From Paenibacillus aestuarii (GTDB taxonomy: Bacteria > Bacillota > Bacilli > Paenibacillales > NBRC-103111): a stretch of DNA of 64,000 bases. A program made the position numbers and the translations under genes. Positions 24,985-33,305 of the stretch are shown here, piece after piece (position 1 is the first letter of the stretch; every line of letters begins with the position of its first letter). The stretch covers positions 1-64,000 of the forward strand of contig NZ_JAQFVF010000083.1 of NCBI RefSeq assembly GCF_027789125.1, in the 5' to 3' direction. The notes below the pieces were generated by a model. The model saw nothing but the letters and a program-made list of their open reading frames with translations. It was not told the origin of the DNA and searched no databases.

Positions 24985-26331
24985 TCATATTTTTCTTCTT
25001 TTATTTTGCCAATACCTTAATACACGTGCTTGCAGCTTGGCGAGTAAGGCCTTCGACACATTATCTTCAAAAAATGATTCCGCTTCATCGTCGGAATTAT
25101 TGCCACGGGATCTCGCCCAATTCTCAAATAAATTATTATCAATTCTCGCTAAGAACAGGTTGTCAATTTCATCTTCATCCATGGAATCAAGCGTGTTATA
25201 CTTTTCCTCTTCAGAAAGAATCGCGAAATATCTCCTTTCCGCCTTAATTAATTCCGTTCCATAATCCTCCAAGTCAAAAAGGAGCTGCTCACCGACATAG
25301 GTAACTATTCTATATTGTAGGTCAGCAGAAAATTTCTTAAACACGTCTTGCAATAACGTGGTATCATCTAATAAATTATTTAACACGTAAAAATTAATGG
25401 CAATGTGATCGTCCGAATAACCTAACATGTTAATTAGAGCTATGACTTCGTTTTCATCTAACGTCGACAGCGCCGTTTCACGGTCTTCGTCAAGCATACC
25501 AAGAAAGATGGTATCATAATTGAGCAGCATATACTTCTGCAGATCAGGGATAACCAAATTATAGGCTTGAGCAATTTCTTGGTTAGATGCGGTTGATAAC
25601 TTGTCATCCAGATCTTCTTCATCATCTAATTCCCTATATTCATCCTTCTGATCGTCGGTGAGCGCTCCAGCAGGCTGATCAATCGTTTCACTCCAAGTCA
25701 CTTCTGCGGCTCCTCTGTTATTTCCGTTCATATACCCCCAATCCATTGAAATTTCATTGGGGACGACAGAGGTGAAATCATTCGCCTGAACGTTATCATT
25801 TTGATACGAAACTTCCGTTTCGAGCCAGATCTTACCTCTTTGATCGACCGCCTCCTTAGCACTCTGCTCAGGACCGGCGGACATTAAACTATTTATTTGC
25901 GCTGGACCAGGTGCCAGATTCAGTTCTTCATCTCCCGGACCATCTAACCTGCCATTCCATAAATGCATGCGCACGGCATTATAGCCCGTCGAATCCGGAT
26001 GTGCAAGTGTGTGCCCGCCATCATGCAGCTCCCTCCAGCCGATAGGCTCTACCCGGGGGGCATTTGCTCCCGGCCCAAGGGATGTACCCCGGATGTTTTC
26101 CACGGAAACTTTTCCCGCCCGACCGTTCTTGTCTTCATAGTTAGGAGCATCATGGTCTATTCTGCGCTGCAGCATCTGCGAAACAGCTCTATTTCCAATT
26201 GTGCGTTGCAATTGCATAATGTGCGATAACTGAGGATTGTTCGCAGCACCTGATCTTGAAGCGGGTTGCTGCTTCTCATCACCGTTGACAGGTGATTTCT
26301 TTTCGCTGGATTCGGGTGTATGGTTCAGCAT
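24985..26331 (-). CDS. Candidate eCIS cargo/effector with nuclease-like core
   Basis: A 448-residue acidic protein. After a 35-residue disordered, Gln/Ser-rich start comes HIMQLQRTIGNRAVSQMLQR (37-56), the motif typical of eCIS-linked DUF4157 proteins and thought to mark cargo. The middle part, about 118-185, has VRMHLWNGRLDGPGDEEL, NLAPGPAQINSLMSAGPE and GKIWLETEVSYQ, which resembles DNA/RNA non-specific endonucleases with RMH in place of RGH. The last 230 residues are helical and rich in Asp/Glu with no assignment. No DUF4157 HExxH protease motif was seen. It is divergent from the ATPase and followed by a SUKH-like gene. A GGAAGGTTGGAAG site supports the start. Confidence 0.6.
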   Translation of the reverse strand: MLNHTPESSEKKSPVNGDEKQQPASRSGAANNPQLSHIMQLQRTIGNRAVSQMLQRRIDHDAPNYEDKNGRAGKVSVENIRGTSLGPGANAPRVEPIGWRELHDGGHTLAHPDSTGYNAVRMHLWNGRLDGPGDEELNLAPGPAQINSLMSAGPEQSAKEAVDQRGKIWLETEVSYQNDNVQANDFTSVVPNEISMDWGYMNGNNRGAAEVTWSETIDQPAGALTDDQKDEYRELDDEEDLDDKLSTASNQEIAQAYNLVIPDLQKYMLLNYDTIFLGMLDEDRETALSTLDENEVIALINMLGYSDDHIAINFYVLNNLLDDTTLLQDVFKKFSADLQYRIVTYVGEQLLFDLEDYGTELIKAERRYFAILSEEEKYNTLDSMDEDEIDNLFLARIDNNLFENWARSRGNNSDDEAESFFEDNVSKALLAKLQARVLRYWQNKRRKI

Positions 26332-26556
26332 AGAAAACTTCCAACCTTCCGTTGCTACATCTTTTTGTCATGATACGGATGATTCATTAATAGAAGACAG
26401 TACGGCTCATCTACATGTCACTCCAACTCTATGATAACATAGGTTTATCTAGTCAGATGAGGTGTGCACATGGTTTGCCATGCCGATAGGCCTCGCCACC
26501 CGATCTTGTAGTACAATAAATCTATTAAAATTGCAGATAGACTCATCAGGAGGATT

Positions 26557-28758
26557 ATGACGGTTCAAGGGTATGTGCATGCATGGGAGCATTATCAAGA
26601 CGAGCTTGCGTTGCTGGATCGAAAGCTGGAGCTACTCTACAAACGGCGTCAGAAGCTGACGCCGGATCCGCAAACAGATTCGTTTCGCGGAATGTTTGTG
26701 TCCGAAGACGAGTTCATTCGGTTAATTGGGATGCTAGGCAGGCTGGAAGAACCAGACGAAGAAGAACTTGATCTGCTGGCGGCGATTCAAGGGGCTGCTG
26801 CTGCGATCGAGGAGCGGCTTGCGCAGAGCAAACAAGAGGGCGTATTCATTCCGTTAAGCTACCTGTCATCGGTGTTCGGATTAACTGCGGTGGAGAAGCG
26901 TTTTGTGCTATTGGGACTGGCTGTAGAGCTGGATCGCAAATATGAACGGATTTTTGGTTTTTTGCAGGATGATCTGACGAATAAAAGACCGAATGTCAGC
27001 TTGGCCTTGCAAATTGCCTGCAGCCATCCGGAGGAGATGCGTGCAGCGAGAACGACATTTATGGCGCCTTCGGGCAGAATGGCTCGGTACTTGCTCACGC
27101 AGGAAGAATCGGGGGAACAATCGCTGCTCTCCAAACCGCTGATCCTCGATAAAAGAATCGTTACTTTCTTGCTGGATTCCGGCGAAATGGATCCAAAGCT
27201 TAAACCGATGGCCGAGATGGCTTATCCGGATGAGGAGCTGCCTGAGCTGCTCGTTCAGCAGGATTTCCAAATCAAGCTGCAGCGCTTCATTCGCGACGCG
27301 CTTGGGGAGCCGGCTGCACGGCGCAAGCGGCTTGCCTTTCATCTATGGGGCAATACGGGCGCAGGTAAGAAGCTGCAGGTGAAGCACGTATGCCGCCACT
27401 TCGGCAAGCCTGTGCTGTTTGTTGATCTAGCGAATGTGCTGCTGTATGCGGCGGCTCAGTTTGAAGAGCAGCTCGGGGCGCTGATTCGCGAAGCGATTTT
27501 GCATCAAGCGGTGTTGGTCTTCACACGGCTGGAGGCGCTCTATCCGGAGGAGCCGGATTTGCTCGCGCAGCAGCGGCTGGGGCAGTTCCATGACCTGCTT
27601 GACGGCTACGGCGGCATGGTCTTCTTGCTGGCAGGGAGCTTCAATCGGCTGAGTTGGAAGCCGAAGGAGCGGATCCTGCTGGAGCATGAGCTGCAGGTGC
27701 CGGACGAGAGCGAGCGCACGCGTATTTGGCAGGCTTTCGCGAATGAGCTCGAGATGGCGGCGGACGTGGACTGGCGCATCATGAGCGGCAAGTTTCGCTT
27801 CACGGCCGGGCAGATCCGCCGTGCGCTGACGCTGGCGCGCGGGTACTCCGCCTGGCAGCGCGAGCCCCAGGCAGCGGCTGCACAGCCGGCGATGCTGCGC
27901 AGCGATGCGCTCTACAAGGCGTGCCACCAGCAGGTACAGCACAATCTGGAGCGCAAGGCTTCGCGCATCGAGCCTCGTTACCGGTGGGAGGATATCATTC
28001 TCCCGCCGGAGCAGAAGGATCAGCTGCGCAACGCGTGCAATCAGGTCAAATACCGGGGCGTCGTCTACAGCGACTGGGGGTTTGAGAAGAAGCTGGCCTA
28101 CGGCAAGGGGCTGAGCATGCTGTTTGCCGGGCCGCCGGGTACGGGCAAAACGATGTCTGCCCAAGTTGTAGCCGGCGATCTACAGCTGGAGCTGTACAAG
28201 GTCGATCTGTCGCAGGTGATCAGCAAATATATTGGCGAGACGGAGAAAAACTTGCACGAAATTTTTGCGGAGGCGCAGATGAGTAATGCCGTGCTGTTTT
28301 TTGACGAAACGGACGCGTTGTTCGGGAAGCGTTCCGAGGTCAAGGATTCGCATGACAAGTATGCGAACATCGAAACCGCCTACCTGCTGCAAAAGATGGA
28401 GGAATATCAGGGCATTACCGTTCTGGCGACAAACTTGTTGAACAATATCGATGAAGCCTTTTTACGCCGGATTAATTATGTGATCAAATTTCCCTTTCCT
28501 GACAGCGATTATCGGGAGAAAATTTGGCAGTCCATGTTTCCTCCGGCAGCACCGCTCAGTGACGATGTGGACTTTAAATATTTGGCCCAGGGCTATGAAA
28601 TTGCCGGGGGCAATATTAAAAACGTCGTGCTTTCCTCCGCTTTTCTGGCGGCGGAAGCGGGCGAGCCGATCCGCATGCAGCACATTGTAAAATCGATTCG
28701 CCACGAGCTTCAGAAGTCAGGCAAAATTTTGGCGCGCCAGGAGTGGGAAGACTATTAA
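26557..28758 (+). CDS. eCIS AAA+ ATPase (Afp15/Pvc15-like)
   Basis: A 733-residue cytosolic ATPase typical of extracellular contractile injection systems, where it acts in assembly or cargo loading. The C-terminal AAA+ module is complete: Walker A LFAGPPGTGKT, Walker B VLFFDETDALFG, sensor ITVLATNLL and arginine finger AFLRRINYVIKF. An earlier module at about 265-400 has a degraded P-loop GNTGAGKK, lacking the Ser/Thr after Lys, and LVFTRLEAL instead of Walker B; it is probably structural. AGGAGG precedes the ATG. This is the first gene of the rightward eCIS unit, with a weak terminator between it and the structural genes. Confidence 0.9.
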   Translation: MTVQGYVHAWEHYQDELALLDRKLELLYKRRQKLTPDPQTDSFRGMFVSEDEFIRLIGMLGRLEEPDEEELDLLAAIQGAAAAIEERLAQSKQEGVFIPLSYLSSVFGLTAVEKRFVLLGLAVELDRKYERIFGFLQDDLTNKRPNVSLALQIACSHPEEMRAARTTFMAPSGRMARYLLTQEESGEQSLLSKPLILDKRIVTFLLDSGEMDPKLKPMAEMAYPDEELPELLVQQDFQIKLQRFIRDALGEPAARRKRLAFHLWGNTGAGKKLQVKHVCRHFGKPVLFVDLANVLLYAAAQFEEQLGALIREAILHQAVLVFTRLEALYPEEPDLLAQQRLGQFHDLLDGYGGMVFLLAGSFNRLSWKPKERILLEHELQVPDESERTRIWQAFANELEMAADVDWRIMSGKFRFTAGQIRRALTLARGYSAWQREPQAAAAQPAMLRSDALYKACHQQVQHNLERKASRIEPRYRWEDIILPPEQKDQLRNACNQVKYRGVVYSDWGFEKKLAYGKGLSMLFAGPPGTGKTMSAQVVAGDLQLELYKVDLSQVISKYIGETEKNLHEIFAEAQMSNAVLFFDETDALFGKRSEVKDSHDKYANIETAYLLQKMEEYQGITVLATNLLNNIDEAFLRRINYVIKFPFPDSDYREKIWQSMFPPAAPLSDDVDFKYLAQGYEIAGGNIKNVVLSSAFLAAEAGEPIRMQHIVKSIRHELQKSGKILARQEWEDY

Positions 28759-28767
28759 ATATGACAT

Positions 28768-28789
28768 GTCCAGCGCATTTGAGCTGGGC
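28768..28789 (+). terminator. Weak hairpin after ATPase gene
   Basis: GTCCAGC / GCTGGGC with an 8-base loop, followed by ATTTCTTTA. It may reduce read-through from the ATPase gene into the structural genes. Confidence 0.45.
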
Positions 28790-28924
28790 ATTTCTTTAGT
28801 TTAGCCAAAAAAGTCCAATAGGCTATAGTCATCTACGCATTTTGCAATTATAATAGGAAATGAAACAAAATGTGACAAATTTCTTCGGTTTCAGCATACA
28901 TATTTAGGCATTAAGAGTCAGGAA

Positions 28925-29503
28925 GTGATTCCTATTAGCGATTATTCGGTAATTGCTGATGTAAGCGCATCATTAGTCAAGCTGCTTAGAGAAAATATGA
29001 CCCCAGATCCTATTCCTCAACCAGAGATGATTGGACTTGCATCGCCCGTTGATAAGGGAGATTTCTACTTATCTCTATTTTTGTACAATGTCCGTGAAAG
29101 TGGTGACAACCGCCAAACCCACATGATTGCCAGAGGAACGACGCAGATTCAGTATCCGCCGATGGCTGTTGATCTCAGTTACTTGCTGACGGTGCAATCG
29201 CCGGCCGAGCTGCAGTCTCGAGCATTGGACGAGCACCGGATTCTTGGCCGAGCGATGCAAGTGCTCTACGACCATTCGATTCTGCGAGGCTCGATGACCG
29301 TAGGCACATTAGCGGAGCGTGACGAAGAGGTTCGCATCGTCATGGAGCCCCTCAAGGGCGAGAGCCTGCTGAGCATGTGGAACTTTGCAGATACCCCTTA
29401 TAGACTTTCCATCAGCTACTCGGTCGGACCTGTGAACATTGATTCGACCCGCATCAAAACGACCAAGAGAGTGTCGGAAACCGATTTTCGTATTCAAAGC
29501 TAG
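28925..29503 (+). CDS. DUF4255 tail-terminator protein (Afp16/Pvc16-like)
   Basis: A 192-residue DUF4255 protein, the family that caps the distal end of the tube and sheath. Typical parts are ISDYSVIADVSASLVKLL near the start, LSLFLYNVRES, PPMAVDLSYLLTVQS, EHRILGRAMQVLYDH and LSMWNFADTPYRLSISY. The annotated GTG touches its AGGAAG ribosome site with no spacing; an ATT at 28934, eight bases further, gives the usual spacing and an N-terminus matching relatives (ISDYSV). A non-standard ATT start is therefore possible. Confidence 0.9.
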   Translation: MIPISDYSVIADVSASLVKLLRENMTPDPIPQPEMIGLASPVDKGDFYLSLFLYNVRESGDNRQTHMIARGTTQIQYPPMAVDLSYLLTVQSPAELQSRALDEHRILGRAMQVLYDHSILRGSMTVGTLAERDEEVRIVMEPLKGESLLSMWNFADTPYRLSISYSVGPVNIDSTRIKTTKRVSETDFRIQS

Positions 29504-29517
29504 GAGGCTTGCGCGTT

Positions 29518-30321
29518 GTGGATAACATTCGTGTATCGCATTTTAAAACGCGCGTATCGCTGGTTGTAGGCGTGATAGACCCTATGACGGCGGGAGCGCC
29601 GCTTGGCAATTCGACGACGGTTCATTTGGAAGGCGCCCGTTCCAAAGCAATACGCAAAGCGAACGGTTCCTATATATTTAATGATCTCGTGCCTGGCGAA
29701 TATCACTTATTTGTAAGGAACGAGAACTATTTTGATGAACAGAGGCACATCACTGTCGGAACCGGCAACATGATGGTTTTTATTCAACTGAATCCGCTGC
29801 CCTCCTATCCTTTTTCTCCGGGAGCAGGATTGATTCGTTTGATGCTGCGCGATGAGGCTGGCGCTCCGTGCCAAGAGGCTAAGCTTGCGGCCGTCATTAC
29901 GAACGAAGCGTGCACTAGAGCGCGCGTCATGATGGAGCAAGCCGATAAAGGAACTGATGAAGTGCTGTTGGGTTCATTCACAGGAATTGTCACTGTTGGT
30001 GACAGTTATTTGCTGCGGGGAAGAGGCGCCAAAGCTGCTGACGAGCGGATTCGAATTGCAGAGGTGCAGGAATATCAGAAGCGGTTCCGATTGGAACAAA
30101 GGCTGGCCAAGTCCTTCGCTCGCGGTTCGCTGCTGCTGCCTGTACAGGAAAGTCGCGTGACAGAGCGTGGAGAGGCTGCCCTTGCTTTTCGGGGAGCTCG
30201 CGTACCAGCCTTTCAAGTGGATCTGACGATCACTTACGGGCAAGGTCTGAGGCATGAGATGAAGGGCATTGCCGTTACCGAAGGTACGGTTACGAACCTA
30301 GGCGTGATCCGGCTTGCCTGA
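29518..30321 (+). CDS. eCIS-associated beta-sandwich protein
   Basis: A 267-residue protein between the cap and sheath genes. Residues about 5-90 look like a carboxypeptidase-regulatory or transthyretin-like domain (LGNSTTVHLEGARSKAIRKA, SYIFNDLVPGEYHLFVRNE), with a second related sheet domain afterward. Similar two-part proteins accompany DUF4255 genes in other eCIS loci, where the role is unclear; a cap extension or sheath-surface decoration are options. Start: AGGAGG at 29502-29507 is ten bases before GTG at 29518, whereas the TTG at 29509 is too close. Confidence 0.6.
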   Translation: MDNIRVSHFKTRVSLVVGVIDPMTAGAPLGNSTTVHLEGARSKAIRKANGSYIFNDLVPGEYHLFVRNENYFDEQRHITVGTGNMMVFIQLNPLPSYPFSPGAGLIRLMLRDEAGAPCQEAKLAAVITNEACTRARVMMEQADKGTDEVLLGSFTGIVTVGDSYLLRGRGAKAADERIRIAEVQEYQKRFRLEQRLAKSFARGSLLLPVQESRVTERGEAALAFRGARVPAFQVDLTITYGQGLRHEMKGIAVTEGTVTNLGVIRLA

Positions 30322-30436
30322 ACCAAATTAGTAGAATGGACACGTCCATCTTCTATACAATAATGATAAGCAGAAAGGAGAGAACTGGTTTCATGTCTTT
30401 GGCTGATGTTGAGCCATCTGACGGAACTGGGGAACA

Positions 30437-32170
30437 ATGGCTGACTATTTATCACCTGGAGTCTATGTGGAAGAGTTTGATAGCGGAGCCCAACCGCTTG
30501 AAGGAGCAAGCACAAGTACGGCCGGGTTTATAGGTCTTGCGCAAAGAGGGGAAATTGAAGGCGTCCCGCAGCTCGTTACAAGCGTGGCGGATTTCCATCG
30601 TTTATTCGGCAGCTATTTGTCCGAGAACGAGTTTGGCGAGTACCGGTTTCTTTCGTATGCAGTTGAGCATTTCTTCTTAAACGGAGGAGCCCGCTGCTAC
30701 GTTATGCGTGTAGCGCCGACTGACGCGAAAGTGGCGACGAACAAATCCGACAGCAACAAAGAATCTGCGATTCTAAGCATTGCTTCCAAAAATCCGGGAA
30801 CTTGGGGGAACCAGGTTCGCATCGTGGTTGTTCCGGCGAGCAAAGCCAAAACGCAAATCTATGAAGTGCTCAGCGAGACACAATTCCGCGTGAAAAATAA
30901 CGCCGGCTTCAACGTAGGCGACATCGTCGCTTTCGAAGCAGCAGGCCAAAAGCAGTACAGCAAGGTCGTCGCTTCGCAGGATAACATCATCGAGCTGGCT
31001 GAAGAGCTGGAAGGCGATGTTGTCGATGCAGGTTTGCTGCCTTCCAAAGTGCTGACAACTTGCGAATTTACGCTGCACGTATTCTATGGCGATGAAGCGG
31101 AAACGTATGAAAGAGTTTCTTTGAACATCTCCGCAGCCAATCATGTAGAGAAAATCGTTTCCCGTTCCAACATCATTACGGTGAAAGATTTGACTGTCGG
31201 CGCTGACCTTGGATCTATCGCTCCATTTGAAGTGCTATCCGGCGAGAACGAATCTGCAGGTAAATTCCAGATCGCGCTGTCTGGAGGAAGCAACGGTTCC
31301 ATCGGCAACGTAACACCTGATATTTTTATGGGTGTGGATCGCGGTCCAGGCAAACGTACAGGTATCCAGTCCTTCATCGACAACGATGTGGTTAGCATTA
31401 TGGCGATTCCGGGCGTAACGGAGCCGACAGTTCAGCTTTCACTAGTCGCTCATTGCGAAAACTTGGGCAGCCGCTTTGCGGTGCTGGATATCCCGCGTGA
31501 GAAAACAAAGGTGGCGGACGTGATGACGCACCGCAACATCTTTGACAGCAGCTATGCAGCGATGTACAATCCTTGGCTGCAAGTGTTCGATCCATTAGAC
31601 AAACGTAACATTTACATACCGCCATCAGGCTCAGTCATTGGTATATACGCCCGTTCTGATCAATCCCGTGGCGTGCAGAAGGCTCCGGCCAATGAAGTCG
31701 TTCGCGGTGCTGTCGGACTGGATTGCCAGTACAACAAAGGTGAGCAAGACATCTTGAACCCGCAAGGTGTGAACTTGATTCGTGCATTCGCCGGTCAAGG
31801 CATCCGCGTATGGGGCGCTCGCACCACGTCGTCCAACGGATTGTGGAAATATGTGAACGTTAGACGTTTGTTCATCTTCCTCGAAGAATCCATCAAAAAT
31901 GGAACGAACTGGGTTGTCTTCGAACCGAATGACGAACAGCTGTGGGCTCGTGTGCAGCGGACGATTGATGCGTTCTTGACGCGTGTCTGGAGAGATGGCG
32001 CTTTAATGGGCGGCAGTCCTTCCGAAGCGTTCTACATTAACATCGGACGCTCCACCATGACGCAGGACGATATTGACAATGGCCGTCTGATCTGTGTGAT
32101 CGGGGTTTCGCCGGTGAAACCTGCCGAGTTCGTGATCTTCCGCATTACACAGAAAACAAGAGAAGAATAG
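30437..32170 (+). CDS. Contractile sheath protein (Afp2-4-like)
   Basis: Sheath subunit of 577 residues with the canonical N-terminus YLSPGVYVEEFDSGAQPLEG and TAGFIGLAQRG, the GGARCYVMRV strand, and C-terminal parts IRVWGARTTSS, NVRRLFIFLEESI, EPNDEQLWARVQ and GGSPSEAFY. Only one sheath gene is present, whereas Afp and PVC loci have three. An insertion of about 150 residues in the middle (about 110-260) resembles surface domains that vary among sheaths. A strong AAAGGAG site lies over 40 bases upstream before an overlapping out-of-frame ATG (30393); the sheath ATG itself has only GGGGA three bases away, so expression may be coupled. Confidence 0.95.
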   Translation: MADYLSPGVYVEEFDSGAQPLEGASTSTAGFIGLAQRGEIEGVPQLVTSVADFHRLFGSYLSENEFGEYRFLSYAVEHFFLNGGARCYVMRVAPTDAKVATNKSDSNKESAILSIASKNPGTWGNQVRIVVVPASKAKTQIYEVLSETQFRVKNNAGFNVGDIVAFEAAGQKQYSKVVASQDNIIELAEELEGDVVDAGLLPSKVLTTCEFTLHVFYGDEAETYERVSLNISAANHVEKIVSRSNIITVKDLTVGADLGSIAPFEVLSGENESAGKFQIALSGGSNGSIGNVTPDIFMGVDRGPGKRTGIQSFIDNDVVSIMAIPGVTEPTVQLSLVAHCENLGSRFAVLDIPREKTKVADVMTHRNIFDSSYAAMYNPWLQVFDPLDKRNIYIPPSGSVIGIYARSDQSRGVQKAPANEVVRGAVGLDCQYNKGEQDILNPQGVNLIRAFAGQGIRVWGARTTSSNGLWKYVNVRRLFIFLEESIKNGTNWVVFEPNDEQLWARVQRTIDAFLTRVWRDGALMGGSPSEAFYINIGRSTMTQDDIDNGRLICVIGVSPVKPAEFVIFRITQKTREE

Positions 32171-32212
32171 TTGAAGCATTCATAGATTGACCTATGAGGA
32201 AAGGGGTATAAC

Positions 32213-32647
32213 ATGGCTGGCGAACGTAGGGATCCTTACCGCAATTTTAGATTTAGAGTTGAAGTAGAAGGAATTCAGCAAGCTGGATTCAGCGATGTAT
32301 CCGGATTTGACGCGTCTTTATCGGTAATCGAGTACCGTGAAGGAAATGAAACGATCACGCCTCGTAAGCTTCCTGGTCTTGCGAAATACGGCAATATCTC
32401 ATTGAAGTGGGGGGTTACAGACTCCATGGATATGTACAACTGGATGAACGAATCCATCCAAGGCAAAGTTTCCCGTAAAACGGTCACGATCATCGCGATC
32501 AACGAAGAAGGCTCCGACGTTGCGACTTGGCAAGTGATCGAAGCATGGCCGATGAAATACTCGGCGCCAAGCTTCAAAGGTACAGGTAACGAGATCGCCA
32601 TCGAGAGTTTGGATCTTGCTCATGAGGGCATGACACGCACGAAGTAA
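32213..32647 (+). CDS. Inner tube protein, major (Afp1-like)
   Basis: A 144-residue gp19/Hcp-like tube subunit: DPYRNFRFRVEVEGIQQAGF, SDVSGFD, EYREGN, PRKLPGLAKYGNISLKWGV and the C-terminal NEIAIESLDLAHEGM. Hexameric rings of this protein form the tube expelled by sheath contraction. It follows the sheath gene by 42 bases with a GGAAAGGGG ribosome site. Confidence 0.95.
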   Translation: MAGERRDPYRNFRFRVEVEGIQQAGFSDVSGFDASLSVIEYREGNETITPRKLPGLAKYGNISLKWGVTDSMDMYNWMNESIQGKVSRKTVTIIAINEEGSDVATWQVIEAWPMKYSAPSFKGTGNEIAIESLDLAHEGMTRTK

Positions 32648-32725
32648 TAGAGGTAGAGAGCTGATGCCGGAGCAATGGTCACATTGCGCCCGGCTCAGCC
32701 ATATTATCGCAAGGAGGTAAACAGC

Positions 32726-33097
32726 ATGGCTTTCAAAACAGAATATGAATTCGAGCTTCCTAGAGGGTATGTGGACGAGAACGGTAACCTTCACAAAAGA
32801 GGCGTTATGCGTCTGGCCACGGCAGCGGACGAAATATTACCTATGCGCGACCAGCGTGTTCAGCAAAACCCTGGTTATTTAACGATTATTTTGTTGACTC
32901 GCGTCATTACAACCCTAGGAGATTTACGTGCGATTGATACACGTGTCGTCGAGAAGTTTTTCACAGCTGATCTTGCATTTTTGCAAAATTTTTATCGTCA
33001 AATCAACGAAATGGAAGTGCCACGGGTGCATACGAGCTGCCCGAAATGTGAGCACGAATTCGCTGTGGACGTGTCTTTTTTGGACGAGATGGCGTAA
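32726..33097 (+). CDS. Tail-assembly-chaperone-like protein with Cys pair
   Basis: A 123-residue protein starting at the ATG after AAGGAGG (the longer frame from 32675 lacks a site). It has EFELPRGYVDENGNLHKRGV, GYLTIILLTRVITTLG and C-terminal HTSCPKCEHEFAVD, a half zinc ribbon. By position, after the tube gene, it matches the gpG or XkdN-type chaperone genes of phages, many of which make a longer form by -1 frameshifting. A slippery T TTT TTG lies seven codons before its stop and the -1 frame leads straight into DUF6760. Confidence 0.7.
   Translation: MAFKTEYEFELPRGYVDENGNLHKRGVMRLATAADEILPMRDQRVQQNPGYLTIILLTRVITTLGDLRAIDTRVVEKFFTADLAFLQNFYRQINEMEVPRVHTSCPKCEHEFAVDVSFLDEMA
33076..33082 (+). 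promoter_or_regulatory. Candidate -1 ribosomal frameshift heptamer T TTT TTG
   Basis: In the chaperone-like frame the codons are TCT TTT TTG; slipping back one base gives TTT TTT GGA in the DUF6760 frame. This fits the X XXY YYZ rule. The downstream frame lacks any ATG, GTG or TTG before its conserved core. Confidence 0.55.
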
Positions 33098-33291
33098 CGG
33101 GCTATCCCATTGACAAGATCTATGAAGAGGTAGGCTTTATCGCTTACTATTTTCATTGGCCGCATGATGAAATTATGTCGATGGAACACCGTGAACGCCG
33201 TAAATGGTGCGAGGAAATATCCCGCATCAACCGTAATTTGAATGAAGAAGGCAAGAAACAGCCTGACAATCCGTTTGATGTGTTTCGGTAA
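33076..33291 (+). CDS. DUF6760 protein, probably made as -1 frameshift fusion
   Basis: The frame from 33052 to 33291 encodes the small eCIS protein DUF6760: YPIDKIYEEVGFIAYYFHWP, DEIMSMEHRERRKWCEEISR, INRNLNEE. The conserved region begins at 33103. Between the in-frame stop at 33049 and that point no ATG, GTG or TTG exists; the first ATG is near 33170, well inside the conserved part. Options are -1 frameshifting from the chaperone-like gene at 33076-33082, or a rare ATT start at 33112. The frameshift product would be about 190 residues, a chaperone pair like lambda gpG/gpGT (inference). Confidence 0.65.
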   Translation, partial: FFGRDGVTGYPIDKIYEEVGFIAYYFHWPHDEIMSMEHRERRKWCEEISRINRNLNEEGKKQPDNPFDVFR

Positions 33292-33305
33292 GAGGTGACC
33301 AACCG

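Noticed and set aside
28795..28835. Sigma-B type promoter before the DUF4255 gene (GTTTAG...GGCTAT)
   Set aside because: The spacing of about 16 bases is too long for sigma-B and both boxes deviate from consensus.
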